Shown piece by piece: positions 43,085-55,189 of a DNA stretch of 64,000 nucleotides (positions are counted from its first letter, which is position 1; the number at the start of each line of letters is the position of its first letter). A program made the position numbers and the translations under genes. The notes under the pieces are model-generated. The model had not been told where the DNA came from, made no database searches, and was given only the letters and a program-made list of their open reading frames with translations. The stretch spans positions 232,173-296,172 of the forward strand of contig CAXKVR010000051.1 of assembly GCA_964058845.1 (NCBI GenBank), given 5' to 3'. Source of the stretch: Carex sylvatica (Eukaryota; Streptophyta; Magnoliopsida; Poales; Cyperaceae).

Positions 43085-43260
43085 GAGAAAAAAACTCACC
43101 TCTAAAAAGTGTATGGTGCTCCCATGTAGTTTGAGTGGCCCCCCACAGGTATTTATGGTGCGAGTACATTTGAGAGATTTGGTTGGAAAAAATTATTTAC
43201 ATAAAAATTGTTCATCTCATAAGTATAAATACTTTAAAAAAAATCAGTGATGAAATTTTT
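43085..43260. repeat. partial copy of the 'TATAAATACTT' repeat
   Basis: Shares CTCACCTCTAAAAA, GTGTATGG, CCCATGTAGTTTGAG and the following 'attatttacataaaaattgttcatct...agtataaatac' with 55425-55560, and its start with 10410-10460. It is non-coding. Confidence 0.6.
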
Positions 43261-44465
43261 GCGGCTACCCAGATAGTTATGATAGTTACGATGTGGAAAT
43301 TTTGTGTATACTTAAGTGCAAGTGCTGTTATCAGCTTCTAATTAATTAATATGCCTTCCAAGTTACAATAAACAACCAAATATTAAATTAATATACAACA
43401 TATCCTACATATGTTTTTCCTTTATTGCACTCCTCTGATTGTCTTGTTAGAAAAATGTCTTACGAACCGAGTTATTTTGGGCTGAAATGAATAATAGTTT
43501 AATTTATGAAATTAAATATGAATTAAATCGTATTGTGTCTCATGGATTACGGGCCATAATTCTACACTCTCCAAATAGGTGTAGTTGAAATGGTGCATCT
43601 GAATATAGGTACAACCGAAATGGCGCAACCTAGCTAATAGGTGCATACAGAACTATTGGGCTATATGTGTGTGCGCGCGCGTTAGAAGTTCATATTTGAT
43701 CTGATTATCTAAACATAAAAACGAGAGAGAGAAGAGAGGGTTGTTTGTTCGGTGCTAGCACATCAATCGACGGTTGTTTGTCTATTTGTTTGTGTAGATG
43801 CCGATAGAAACATAACTGTTATTATTGCGTACATTCGACATGATAGCTAGTGAGTAAAGAATGATTACGCTAGAGTTGTAAAGAACTTCCGTTGCACTTC
43901 TAGTGATAACTTCTATCTTAGATTTAATTTTACACTTAAATCCTGACTCGACAGAAACTAAATTGAATTGTAAACTAAAAATAATATCCGAATTCCTAAC
44001 ATGCGAATCATCAGTTAATAAGGTTGAAATGTGACCCGGTAACTAGCTAGAGCAATTAAATTAAGCAAGTGACATGTAGTTCTGATATTTGCACCAGAAC
44101 CCAGTCGTTAAAGAAGAATGATGTGCTATATATTTTGAACAAATCAGCAAGTACTGATCAACAAGTGCCAAAATTAATTAAACCAAGAGAACTGAAACCA
44201 ATATATTATACATATTTAAATAATATCTCATGATCATATCATATGATCATTTCATCATTGTATATATATTATAGACAGCCGTTACATTTATGAGCGCAGG
44301 ACTAAATTATTTGAGTCCGCCTCTCATGTATTACAAGGATGTTTTATACGAAAAAAAATGAAGAAGATTACATCATGGAAACCATAGCTTAGTTTCCAGA
44401 TAAACAGGAAGCTCATTATTTGACTCGCTCATAATCGAACGAACTACTAATTACTCTGTATAGAG
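43261..44465. other. spacer and 3' flank of the secreted repeat protein gene
   Basis: AT-rich, no gene seen. The roughly 200 bases before 44466 are the likely 3'UTR of the minus-strand gene. A short GTGTGTGCGCGCGCG run lies at about 43668-43682. Confidence 0.4.
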
Positions 44466-47285
44466 CTAATAAGCAGGAACGGCAGGAGCAGCAGGAACGG
44501 TAGAACCACCATAACCGCCACCGATTGAGCCTGAGGCAGGAGTTGAGCCTGAACCGCCTGTTGAACCTGAACCTGAACCACCGCCATAACCACCACCATA
44601 ACCACCATAACCACCACCTATTGAGCCTGAGCTTGAACCACTGCCATAACCGCCACCTATTGAGCCTGAGCCACTGCCATAACCGCCACCTATTGAGCCT
44701 GAGCCAGGAGTTGAGCTTGAACTGCCTGTTGAGCCTGAACCACCCGCTGAGCCTGAGCCTGAACCACCCGCTGAGCCTGAGCCTGAACCGCCATAACCTC
44801 CACCTATTGAGCCTGAGCTAGGAGTTGAGCCCGAACCGCCACCTATTGAGCCTGAGATAGGAGTTGAGCCCGAACCGCCATAACCGCCACCTATTGAGCC
44901 TGATCCTGAGCCATAACCACCACCTGTTGAGCTTGGTGGTGAGCTTGGGCCATGAGTTGAGCCTGAACCGCTTGTTGAGCCCGAACCACCTATTGAGCCT
45001 GAGCCGGAACCACCTATTGAGCCTGAACCGCCTGTTGAGCTTGAGCCGCCTGTTGAGCCTGAGCCTGAGCCTGAGCCAGGAGTTGAGCTTGAACCGCCAT
45101 AACTGCCACCTATTGAGCTTGACCCAGGAGTAGAGCTTGGCGGTGAGCCTGAGCTAGGGGTTGAGCCTGAGTTAGGAGTTGAGCTTGAACTTCCTTTTGA
45201 GCTTGGCGGTGAGCTTGAGCTAGGGGTTGAGCTTGAACTGCCTTTTGATCTTGGCGGTGAGCTTAAGCTAGGGGTTGTGCCTGAGCCAGGAGTTGAGCTT
45301 GAACTTCCTTTTGAGCCTGGTGGTGAACTTGAAGTAGGTGTTGAGCCGTAGCCAGGAGTTGAGCTTGAACCACCAGTTGAGCTTGGTGGTGAGCCTGAGT
45401 TGGGGGTTGAGCTTGAACCGCCTTTTGAGCTTGGTGGTGAGCTTAGGCTAGGGGTTGAGCCTGAGCCAGGAGTTGAGGTTGAACCGCCTTTTGAGCTCGG
45501 TGGTGAGCCTGAGCTTGGAGTTGAGCTTGAACCACCTTTTGAGCTTGGTGGTGAGCCTGAGCTACGGTTTGAGCCAGAGCTAGGAGTTGAGCTTGAACCA
45601 CCTTTTGAGCTAGGGGTTAAGCCTGAGCTAGGAGTTGAGCTTGAATTGTCTTTTGAGCCCGAGTTAGGAGTTGAGCCTGAGCTAGGAGTTGAGCTTGAAC
45701 TACCTTTTGAGTTTGACGGTGAGCTTGAGCTAGGGGTTGAGCCTGAGCCAGGAGTTGAGCTTGAACTGCCTTTTGAGCTTGGCGGTGAGCCTGAGCTAGG
45801 GGTTGAGTCTGAACTAGGAGTTGAGCTTGAACTTTCTTTTGAGCTTGGTGGTGAGCCTGAGCTAGGTGTTGAGCCGTAGCCAGTAGTTGAGCTTGGTGGT
45901 GAGCCTGAGCTGGGGGGTGAGCTTGAACTGCCTTTTGAGCTCGGTGGTGAGCCTGAGCCAGGAGTTGAGCTTGAACCGCCTTTTGAGCTCGGTGGTGAGC
46001 TTGAGCCAGGAGTTGAGCTTGAACCTCCTTTTGAGCTCGGCGGTGAGCCTAAGCTAGGGGTTGAGCCAGAGCCAGAGCTAGGAGTTGAGCTTGGTGGTGA
46101 ACCTGGGCTAGGGGTTGAGCCTGAGCCAGGAGTTGAGCTTGGTGGTGAGCCTGAGCTGGGAGGTGAGCTTGAACCGCCTTTTGAGCTCGGTGGTGAGCCT
46201 GAGCTAGAGGTTGAGCTAGAACCAGGAGTTGAGCTTGAACCGCCTGTTGAGCTTGGTGGTGAACCTGAGCTAGGGGTTGAGCCGTAGCCACCTGTTGAGC
46301 CAGGGGTTGAGATTGATCCACCCGTTGAGCTAGACGGTGAGCTCGAACCAGAACTACCGGAAGAACCGGCAGAGCCGGCATTGATGGTGCCACAAGCAAA
46401 CATTGACATCTTAGCAAAGGCCATGAATTGTTTGGTCAATTTCTCAATGGTTGCTCTAGTAGCAGCATCGGTTCCTCTGCAACTAGAGTTGCACTTAGTT
46501 GCTTTCTCGGATGCATTTTTCACGCATTGCATCACTGTGCTCAAGTCTGATTGCGATATCTTCTGTTTTCCTTGCAACACCTAATTTCACGTACATAATT
46601 TGAAATGATTTATATATTAAATCAAACTTTAATTACGTTATAAATTCCAAACATTCTTATGTGTTACCTTAGATGACTTATCAAGCTCCTGAACTGCAAC
46701 ATTGAAGCTTTCGGTGCATGTGCTCAAACACACAGCGTTGGCTTGCTTACTAGATGAGCTTGAGCCACCGGTTGAGCTTGAACTGTCGCCTGACCCTGAG
46801 CTCGAGCCTGAACCTGAGCCACCCCAACCACCTGAGCCTGAGCCCCATCCACCATTTGAGCCGCCCCAACCACCATCTGAGCTGCCCCAGCCACCTGCCC
46901 AGCCTGAGCCACCTCCTCCGCCACCACCGCCTCCTCCGCCACCGCCACCACCACTGCCGCCGCCCCAGCCACCAGCCCAGCCTGAGCCGCCGGCTGAGCC
47001 AGAGCCAATATTTGGTAGGAAGTGGAGAACGCTGTTACCACATACCTTTGCGGCATTGACGGTGTTAAATGCCAAAGAAATAACGTTAACCACAGCAGCG
47101 ATTTCTCCGGTGGTAGCGTGCATGTAAGCAGATTTGAAATCCTGATTGCATTTCTCATAATTAAATTGACCGCTGCATGATGGGATTGCGAGAGGGTTGA
47201 TAAATGTGGATACAGTATTTGTTGTACTAAGAGATAGGAGAGATACAATGAGGAGGAAGCTGATAGAGTTACCCGATGATGTCAT
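44466..47285 (-). CDS. secreted Ser/Gly/Pro-rich repeat protein, probable cell-wall protein
   Basis: Exons 46668-47285 and 44466-46580 join in phase to give about 910 residues. The start at 47285 (MTSSGNSISFLLIVSLLSLS) is a signal peptide, so entry to the secretory pathway is expected. A Cys-bearing helical segment follows (CSGQFNYEKCNQDFKSAY; AAKVCGN). Next come a Gly/Ser/Trp stretch (GGWGGSNGG type) and a second Cys-rich helical part split by the intron: CLSTCTESFNVAVQELDKSS | VLQGKQK...DLSTVMQCVKNASEKATKCNSSC. The last 590 or so residues are near-tandem SSTPSSGSPPSSKGG-type units that turn into GSGSIGGGYGGSGS units toward the C-terminus. The paired-Cys helices loosely recall invertase/pectin-methylesterase-inhibitor folds; this is a guess. 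I do not recognise the family. A wall or extracellular-matrix role is inferred from composition. There is no GPI signal: the end is APAVPAY. Confidence 0.8.
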
Positions 47286-47346
47286 TGTTATAGAGATGGA
47301 TTGTAATATTTGATTTGTGATGAAAGCATGGGTTTGCTGAAGATAA

Positions 47347-47352
47347 TTTATA
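47347..47352 (-). promoter_or_regulatory. TATA box of the secreted repeat protein gene
   Basis: Minus-strand TATAAA within CTCTATAAATTA, about 62 bases upstream of the ATG at 47285. This puts transcription start near 47317-47322 with a short leader. Confidence 0.65.
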
Positions 47353-47685
47353 GAGTGAGATCATTGACCAAATGACCATTTTTCTATTCTTAGTCCACAG
47401 TTGTACGTGTTCTCCTTATTTTCAGCTTTTTTCAATAGACCACGAACGGTTAGTTTTTACATGGTAACGGTATAATTGCTCTAATTTGTTGTTCTTTTTT
47501 CCTTTTTTCTGCTTTTAGACTAGAGGTGAGGCATGAATTTCTCTCTTCCACTTAATGATTCGCATATTTATTTTAAAATTGTACCTGCTTGTACTTGCTA
47601 CATTTGGTCAATTATAAAAAAAGGAATAAACTAGCAATAAAATTGATATATTAATTAGCAATATGTCCAACACCACAACATTCTG

Positions 47686-47722
<37 letters not shown>

Positions 47723-47974
47723 CCTTTTTAACCCATTTTACGCTTATCTCATTGCATCTCGTTGGAGCACTCTCGTAGGGAGCCAAATAATCTGTGCTAA
47801 ATGGATAGCGACACCAAGTACAATTTTACATATATTGTCTTTTTACTTTATTTGGTTTTTTATTTATATCTACATAATTAGTATTTCAAACTCATTAACT
47901 TTTTTTCGTTTGTTGGTGTCCTTAGTTAGTAAGTAGATCCAAAGAGAGAGAGAGAGAGATATATATATATATAT
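47353..47974. other. upstream region of the secreted protein gene, with microsatellites
   Basis: Promoter side of the minus-strand gene. It contains an (AT)n tract at about 47692-47718 and a (GA)n(TA)n tract at about 47944-47975, the latter abutting the first MITE. Confidence 0.5.
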
Positions 47975-48380
47975 AGAGTGAGACTTGGGTGCTATGGGTT
48001 GCATAGAGAGCTACGGTGCTACGGCTTAATATTCAACTTTTCAAAATCCTAACGGTCGATCCGAACCGTTCATCTTATTCTCCATATTAATATGTGTTTG
48101 GAGACCAAATTTTACATTTTTTGAAAAAAAATTTCTATTTTTTTAGATAAGTAGAAAATCACATGATCTAAAAAATTATGCACCATTCAGATATTTGATT
48201 TTCTAACTATCTAAAAAAATAGTAAATTTTTTTCAAAAAATGTAAAATTTGGTCTCCAAACACATATTAATATAAAGAACAAGATGAATGGTTCGGATCA
48301 ACCGTTAGGATTTTGAAAAGTCGAATATTAAGCCGTAGCACCATAGCTCTCTATGCAACCCATAGCACACAAGCCTTACT
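47975..48380. mobile_element. foldback MITE, family 1, copy 1 (complete)
   Basis: Left end GAGTGAGACTTGGGTGCTAT; right end, read inward, AGTAAGGCTTGTGTGCTATG. The arms are complementary over nearly the whole length, with core CCAAATTTTACATTTTTTGA mirrored. TA microsatellite lies on both sides, so the target duplication (probably TA) cannot be told from the tract itself. Confidence 0.8.
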
Positions 48381-48402
48381 ATATATATATATATATATAT
48401 AT

Positions 48403-48808
48403 GAGAAGGGTTCAAATGCACCATCATTTTGGTGCTCCAATATGCACCACGTCCTTTATCTCCATTTTCAAAGTCCGAATAGTTGATCTGAACCGCTCAA
48501 CATGATTTTCATAATAAAATATGCTTTGAGACCAAATTTTATATTTTTTAGAATTTTTTTACTATTTTTTTTAGATAGGTACAATATGATTTTATCGGAT
48601 GGTCCAGAATCCCCTTAAAAAGGTGATTTTGTATCTAACTAAAAAATAGTAAAAAAATTCTAAAAAATATAAAATTTTGTCTCCAAGCATATTTTATTAT
48701 GAAGATCATGTTGAGCGGCTCGGATCGATTGTTTGAACTTTGAAAATAGAGATAAAAGATATGGTGCATATTGGAGCACCAAAATGATGGTGCATTTGAA
48801 CCCTCCTC
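48403..48808. mobile_element. foldback MITE, family 2, copy 1
   Basis: Left end GAGAAGGGTTCAAATGCACC; right end, read inward, GAGGAGGGTTCAAATGCACC. Arms are complementary throughout (CATCATTTTGGTGCTCC and complement). TA repeats lie on both sides. The terminus differs from family 1 but the inner core (GAGACCAAATTTTATATTTT) is shared. Confidence 0.8.
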
Positions 48809-48821
48809 ATATATATATATA

Positions 48822-49110
48822 GAGTAAGGCTAGTGTGCTATGGGTTGCATAGAGAGCTACGGTGCTACGGCTCAATATTTGACTTTTCAGAATCCTAATG
48901 GTCAATCCGAACCGTTCATCTGGTTCTCCATATTAATATGTGTTTGGAGACCAAATTTTATATTTTTTGGAAATTTTTTACTATATTTTTAAATAGGTAG
49001 AAAATCACTTGATCTAAAAAATTCTGCACCATTCAGATATTTGATTTTCTAACTATCTAAAAAAATAGTAAAAAATTTTCAAAAAATATAAAATTTGGTC
49101 TCCAAACACA
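48822..49110. mobile_element. foldback MITE, family 1, copy 2, right-truncated
   Basis: Starts GAGTAAGGCTAGTGTGCTAT like the other copies but stops after TTTGGTCTCCAAACACA. It lacks about 110 bp including the right TIR. Copy 3 begins 8 bp later, after TATATAT. Confidence 0.75.
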
Positions 49111-49117
49111 TATATAT

Positions 49118-49515
49118 GAGTAAGGCTAGGGTGCTATGGGTTACATAGAGGGCTACGGTGCTACGGCTCAATATTTGAGTTTTTAAAATCCTAACGGTCG
49201 ATCCGAACCGTTCATCTTGTTATCCATATTAATATGTGTCTGGAGACCAAATTTTATATTTTTTGGAAAAAATTTACTATTTTTTTAGATAGGTAGAAAA
49301 TCAAATATCTGAATAGTGTAGAATTTTTTAGATCAAGTGATTTTCTATCTATCTAAAAAAATAGTAAATTTTTTTTTAAAAATGTAAAATTTGGTCTCCA
49401 ACACATTAATATGGAGAACAAGATAAATGGTTCGGATCGACCGTTAGAATTTTAAAAACTCGAATATTGAGCCATAGCACCATAGCCCTCTATGCAACCC
49501 ATACTACCGTAGCCT

Positions 49516-49519
<4 letters not shown>
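49118..49519. mobile_element. foldback MITE, family 1, copy 3 (complete)
   Basis: Starts GAGTAAGGCTAGGGTGCTAT and ends in TACCGTAGCCTTACTC. Arms are complementary over the whole length. A (CT)n(TA)n microsatellite directly follows. Confidence 0.8.

Positions 49520-49604
<85 letters not shown>
49516..49604. repeat. (CT)n(TA)n microsatellite
   Basis: About 44 bases of CT repeat run directly into about 45 bases of TA repeat, between two MITEs. Confidence 0.95.
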
Positions 49605-49606
<2 letters not shown>

Positions 49607-50014
49607 AATATGCTATGATGCTATGCGTAGCATAGAGGGCCTCCTTGCAACGGTTCAATATTCGACTTTTCAAAATTCTAACGATCGATCCGAACCGTTC
49701 ATCTTGTTCTACATATTAATATGTATTTGGAGACTAAATTTTATATTTTTTGGAATTTTTTTACTATTTGTTTAGATTTATTGAAAATCACTGTTTTCAG
49801 CAAATCTGGACCATAAAAAAACAGCGATTTTCAATAAATCTAAAAACATAGTAAAACAATTCCAAAAAATGTAAAATTTGGTCTCCAAACACATTAATAT
49901 AAAGAACAAGATGAACGGTTCGAATCGACCGTTAGAATTTTGAAAGATCCAATATTAAGCCGTTACACGGAGGCCCTCTATGCTACGCGTAACATGCTAT
50001 TAGGTTCCCTTACT
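49605..50014. mobile_element. foldback MITE, family 1-related, diverged ends
   Basis: Left text GGAATATGCTATGATGCTAT with GCGTAGCATAGAGGGCCTCC; right text GGAGGCCCTCTATGCTACGC near 49970. The inner GATCCGAACCGTTCATCTTG and GGAGACTAAATTTTATATTT match family 1, while the ends are different. Confidence 0.7.
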
Positions 50015-50459
50015 CATTTTTATAATTTAACGATAAAAAGGAATGCTGCTGCTCAATGAAACTTGTTTAGGTTCATCCAAGTTGAATATGAACACGACAT
50101 GACACCGAAGAATACATAAATATTAAATAAGCTAATTAAGGAGTTCAACAAAATACATAAATAAATAAATATAGAACGTTGGCTGCCGGAATGAATAATG
50201 AAATTTCGTCTAATTATTATATATATGTGCCCCAGTGGAAAGAAGGATTTTCTTTGAAAGCAACGAAAAGGTAATTTTAACATTCAAAGGGCATGTTATG
50301 CTTGAAATATTTATATATACTGCTACTATTTATTTACGGTCAATACCGAAACTGTAGTTCTTGGTTACACGCTTTAATTAGTTCAATTTATCACAACCTG
50401 CTCTGAATTCCAAAATCATACTTTTCTTATAGTAGGAATAGATGGGCCATGCATGCTCC
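50015..50459. other. spacer, no gene seen
   Basis: AT-rich, no coding or RNA signal. Confidence 0.4.
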
Positions 50460-51560
50460 TAATCTTTTTTAGAAATTACATATTTCCCTCTAAAAGTAAT
50501 AATATCACATTTTTTTATTCTAAATTTCAAGAACTCACAAATTTATCAAATTTATTTTCTTTTCTATTAAAACTCATTTTAAATATATAAAATATTCACT
50601 TTACTCTTTATTAAAAAAATAAAAATATATTTAGCATGTTTAAGAAATGTTGATTTTCTAATTGGCCGGTTGTGAGAGCAAATGGTTCATTTTTTACCTA
50701 TATGCACGCTGTGTATGAATCACAAGTAGAGAAATAAACTATTTTTCTCTCTTAAACAGACTAATTAGAGGACTGGACATTTTTTTTGAACATATTATAT
50801 TTTTTTCAAGGGAAAATTGATTATTTGACACTCCAAAACCTTTAAATTTTAAAAAATATTATTTCAAAATTTAAAATTGTAAAAATATCACTCTAAATAA
50901 TTAATAACTAAAATACCCACTCTTCTTCTCCTCCTCTTCTTCTCCAGCCTTCTTTTTTCTCCTCCCATCGACAGAACGAGAGTCCAAATTAATATTTTCA
51001 GCTTGTTTGGGGACCAGCTTAACCGGCTTCTTCGTGGCAGATTTCAGTGCAAGCATCTGCAGTGTTGCTTGATTGTCAGATGGAAACATCGCTGGCAGCT
51101 GTTGAAATATTAAATAAACAGTGATAAGTGGGTTACATGGTTAATTTTGTGCTTGGGCTTATTCTGGCTAGCCTTAACAAAGTTTGATATCAGGATAATT
51201 AATCAGAGCCACTATGTACTCTTTTACTGTTCAAGTGATTTTCTAGATCGAATAGGCCTTTCATCATGGCAGGAGAAGAAGAGGAGGAGAAGAAGGGAGG
51301 ATATTTTAGTTATTAATTATTTAGAGTGGCAAAATTACAAATTAATGAAGTTTGGAGTGACATTTTTACAATTTTAAATTTTGGAATGACATTTTTACAA
51401 TTTGAAAATTTTGGAATGGCAAATAACCAATTTTTCCTTTTTTTTAATAAAGAGTAAAATGAGAACTTAATAAATTTAAAATAAAATTTAATAGAAAAGA
51501 CAATAAATTGAATTGATGTGTGAGTTTTTTTAATTTAGAGAGGCAAATATAATAGGGAGA
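50460..51560. mobile_element. AT-rich foldback element interrupted by another foldback element
   Basis: Outer arms: about 50545-50635 (TTCTATTAAAACTCATTTTA..CTTTACTCTTTATTAAAA) mirrored by about 51440-51545 (TTTAATAAAGAGTAAAATGA..). Between them lies the element at 50805-51441. The outer pair resembles the element at 51545-52130. TSDs are not resolved. Confidence 0.5.
50805..51441. mobile_element. nested foldback MITE, about 637 bp
   Basis: The left arm (AATTGATTATTTGACACTCC ... TAATTAATAACTAAAATACC, then CTTCTTCTCCTCCTCTTCTT) is mirrored by the right arm from about 51262 (AAGAAGAGGAGGAGAAGAAG ... TAGTTATTAATTATTTAGAG ... GGAATGGCAAATAACCAATT). Small open frames inside it (50901-51089 minus, 51147-51377 plus) come from the purine/pyrimidine arms and are not genes. 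Confidence 0.6.
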
Positions 51561-52130
51561 ATTTCATGTTTACCCCTAAAAAGTTCAAATTTACATATTT
51601 TCTCCTCTAAACTTCAAAATCTAACAAATTTACCTATTTATTGTCTTTTATATTAAAACTCTTTTTAAACTTATAAAATATCCATTTTAACCTTTATTAA
51701 AAACATAAAAAATATGAAGCATGTTTGAGAAAAATGTTAGTCTTATAATTGGTCAGTTTTCAGGACCAAATATTCATTTCTCTATTTCTGATGCATACAC
51801 ATGAGTATATAAACGTCAAAAGTAAAAAAAAAAAAAATGACCCATTTTCCCTCAAAAATCGATCAAATATCAAACCGACATTTTTCTTAAATAGACTACA
51901 AATTTTTTATGCCTTTAACAAAAGGTATAATTGGTATTTTATAGATTTGAAATGAGTTATAATATAAAAGACAATAAATGAGTAAATTTGTGTGTTTTTG
52001 AAGTTTAGAGGGGAACTACATAATTTTAATGTTTTTGAGGGATATGCGTGAAAATCTCCATATTGTGAATTTTAGAGGGGTGAAATACATAATTTTGAGT
52101 TTTTTCTGAGGGATACATGAAATTCCCCTT
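51545..52130. mobile_element. AT-rich foldback MITE, about 580 bp
   Basis: Left text GGGAGAATTTCATGTTTACC near 51555; right text GGGATACATGAAATTCCCC near 52110. Inner arms TTGTCTTTTATATTAAAACT (about 51639) and ATAATATAAAAGACAATAAA (about 51960) are complementary. Non-coding. Confidence 0.6.
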
Positions 52131-52184
52131 ATTTTGTTTTTTTTCGAGTCATCGTAATAACGAATATATATATATATATATTAT

Positions 52185-52591
52185 GAGTAAGGCTAGGGTG
52201 CTATGGGTTGCATAGAGGACTACGGTGCTATGGCTTAATATTCGAGTTTTTAAAATTCTAACAGTCGATCTGAATCGTTCATCTTGTTCTCCATATTAAT
52301 ATGTGTTTGGAGACCAAATTTTATATTTTTTTGGAAATTGTTTACTATTTTTTTAGATAGTTAGAAAATCAAATATCTGAATGGTGCAGAATTTTTTAGA
52401 TCAAGTGATTTTCTACCTATCTAAAAAGATAGTAATTTTTTTTTAAAAAATATAAATTTTGGTCTCCAAACACATATTAATATGAAGAACAAGATGAATA
52501 GTTCGGATAAACCATTAAAATTTTAAAAAGTCGAATATTGAACCATAGCACCGTAGCTCTCTATGCAATCCATAGCACCATAGCCTTACTC
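52185..52591. mobile_element. foldback MITE, family 1, copy 4
   Basis: Starts GAGTAAGGCTAGGGTGCTAT and ends CACCATAGCCTTACTC, again beside a TA microsatellite (52163-52182). Full foldback. Confidence 0.8.
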
Positions 52592-55189
52592 ATATATTAT
52601 TATCTCGTACCTTAGGTCCGTAGCCTCGGTAATAAGTTGGATTTTTAGATTGTCTAATTTGAACAGACAATCTAGATCCGTTTGCATAAACAGCCCTGAT
52701 TAAAATATATCAGTCCTAAATCTGAAAATATAAACCAGTGCATTTGCTTTAAATCAGCTAGCGCATTCAGGGGTGTACAAAAATACTGTTGATCCGATCC
52801 GACTCATATTTTTTTTAGATGTTATATTCTAAATATATTTTTTTTTGTTATGGATGTTATATGTTAAATTATTTCTATTTTATTTATGTTTATCACATTT
52901 ATAATAGATTTTTGATCAAAATTATAACCCTAAGCGCATCAATGAAAACCGATGGAAGTGATTCAAGTGAAGTGGCTGATGTTATCTTTGTAGTTCCAAG
53001 GAATCTCTTTCTAAGATTTAGAAAGAGTTTGAAAATATTACTTTGCAGAATTGCCTAAAAATCCGAAATTTTATTTATTACCATCTTCTAAATATATTAT
53101 CGTACGTTTTATCTTATCTTTGGTTGAAGTCTTTCTGCTAGATCAAATAGATGAACTAGCATTTTCATCTATAGTCATTGATTGGGTTCGGTGTCCGGGG
53201 AACCACCACTCATGCATCCTTCGCTGCAGCTTCGGCTGAAGCCAATGCTTTCAGTTCAGTTCCATTGCTTGGTGGATTGCCCGGGCAACACAAACTCGTT
53301 CGAAATTCTATTTCATGTGTACATTTTGTATGTGCAGGTTTTGTTTGATTTAATGAGATATTAAACAATAAGAGGAAAATTTGTTCTAATATCATTGACG
53401 CAATCTTGATCCCAACTCTCAACTCCGCTAGTGACGGGTTTTAAATTATTTTAGTGGAATTAGAAATAATTTATCATGCTAAGTAGCAAAGTAGAAAAGA
53501 AAAGAGAATATAAGAAACATTTCATATAATGTCAAAGTCTAAAGAAAAAGATGGCATGACATCCATCACATAATAAATAACATAGAAAAACTAAAAATCT
53601 AATTTAGAAACTAGCAACACATAATAACTAATTCTTGAAAACTCTGATATAAAAAAAATAATATAGAAAAAATAAATAGTAAAATCTAAAAAATAATAAC
53701 ATAATTAGGTTTCATAGAAAACATAACATAATTTAATTCAATTAATCAACACAGAAAATGATGAGCTAGTGGGACTCCTGGGTCCCCTTCTTGGGACTTG
53801 TGCCTAGCCATTCAAGAACATTGAAGAACAATTAACCTGTACTGAGTTCAAGTTCGAGTTGAGTCCATATTTGAGTCCAAACCAGAATTATAATTTTCGT
53901 CACTGCGTCGCATCAACAAACACAATTGCTAGGTTTATTTTTAAAAAAAAACATCAAAGTCACCAGGGGCACAAATTAATCTGTGCTACCATTAAGGGAG
54001 AGTACATTTAATCTACACTCCAGCCCAGTGTGCGACGTAGATTATATTTGCACCGTCTATTATTTTATTTTTTTTAATTTGTGTCCCTTTATTTTTAGTG
54101 CTGAGAGAGTGAGAATGACTCGAATTCTTTTACGTTGGTATTTTATTGATGTTTTTGTAATAAAAAATTGATGCACTGTTGTCAGAATTAAACAGGATGG
54201 ATAACATTGGTGCTTCATCGATGTTTTTATAATAAACATTAATGTATTATTTTTAAACTTTAAATACTTATAACTTTTGATAGAAAACTCTGATTTAAGT
54301 GTTTAACTCCAATTTTAAAAAAAAAAACACGAAAAGTCTAGTGTTTGAAGCATAAGAAAATCCAAACACTTTAAACAGTTAAATAGTTTAAACAACAGTT
54401 TAAACCAAACACTTTAAACAGTTATAACCAAGATTTGAGTGTACGAAAATCCAAACACGGAAAGTCTAGTATTTGGAGCATAGCCCCGAGATGTTGAAAA
54501 AAATCATAATTGTAAAAAAATATATTGTTTAGTTTCTCAAAATTTCAATTGAATTTCTAGTTCTAAATTTGAATATCAATATTACAAAAATTTACAAAGT
54601 CGATAAAAAATATTAACTAGGCATACAGCATACTCCAACCATATTTTTAATTTTGTTTGTTTGAGAAGTTAAACAAATTCAAAAATAGAGAAAGACAGAT
54701 TTAATCTGCATTCCAGTGCGATGAAGGACGCAAATTAAATCTGTTTTTATGTCAAGATATAAATTTTAGCGAAAATCTTATTATATTTGTTTATTTTTTT
54801 TTTTAAGATGGTAGCAAAAATAATTCGTCTGAAACATGGAGCTTGCAAATAAATTAGAATAATTATATTATATTCATCCCCACACTTTTGTCTCTCCTCA
54901 GTCTCCACAGCAACATTAGAGAAAAATTTTACTATGGTCCTCTCTTTTTCAATCTCTACACTCGTCAACCTTCATAAGTATAAATACTTGAAAGATAAAA
55001 AATTAATATTTGCAAACTAAGATATTAATGCTTGCATGTGTAACTTGATAAGATTATTTTCTTTTTCAGTCCCTGAATGGTCCACCATCAACATTTCTCT
55101 AATGTAGTGGGGACCCCGCATCCCCGCATCAATATTCTCCAATCGTCCCTGCGTCAACATTTCTCTAACAAAAATAGTGGACCGCATAG
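52592..55189. other. spacer, no supported gene
   Basis: AT-rich. Open frames at 52819-53422 have no family signal. Two related phrases, 'gcacaaattaatctgtgctacc' (about 53970) and 'cgcaaattaaatctg' (about 54728), face outward and may mark ends of an unclassified repeat. A diverged tandem phrase (CGAAAAGTCTAGTGTTTGAA / CGGAAAGTCTAGTATTTGGA) recurs at about 54329 and 54458. Confidence 0.4.

Noticed and set aside
44525..47127. Several long antisense open frames (for example 45400-45879 plus)
   Set aside because: They are shadows of the GC-rich Ser/Gly/Pro repeats on the minus strand, with no family signal.
50901..51377. Two small frames with Glu/Lys-rich ends
   Set aside because: They arise from the complementary CTTCTT/AAGAAG arms of a foldback element.
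52819..53422. Cluster of small open frames
   Set aside because: Short, overlapping in several frames, no homology I can recognise.
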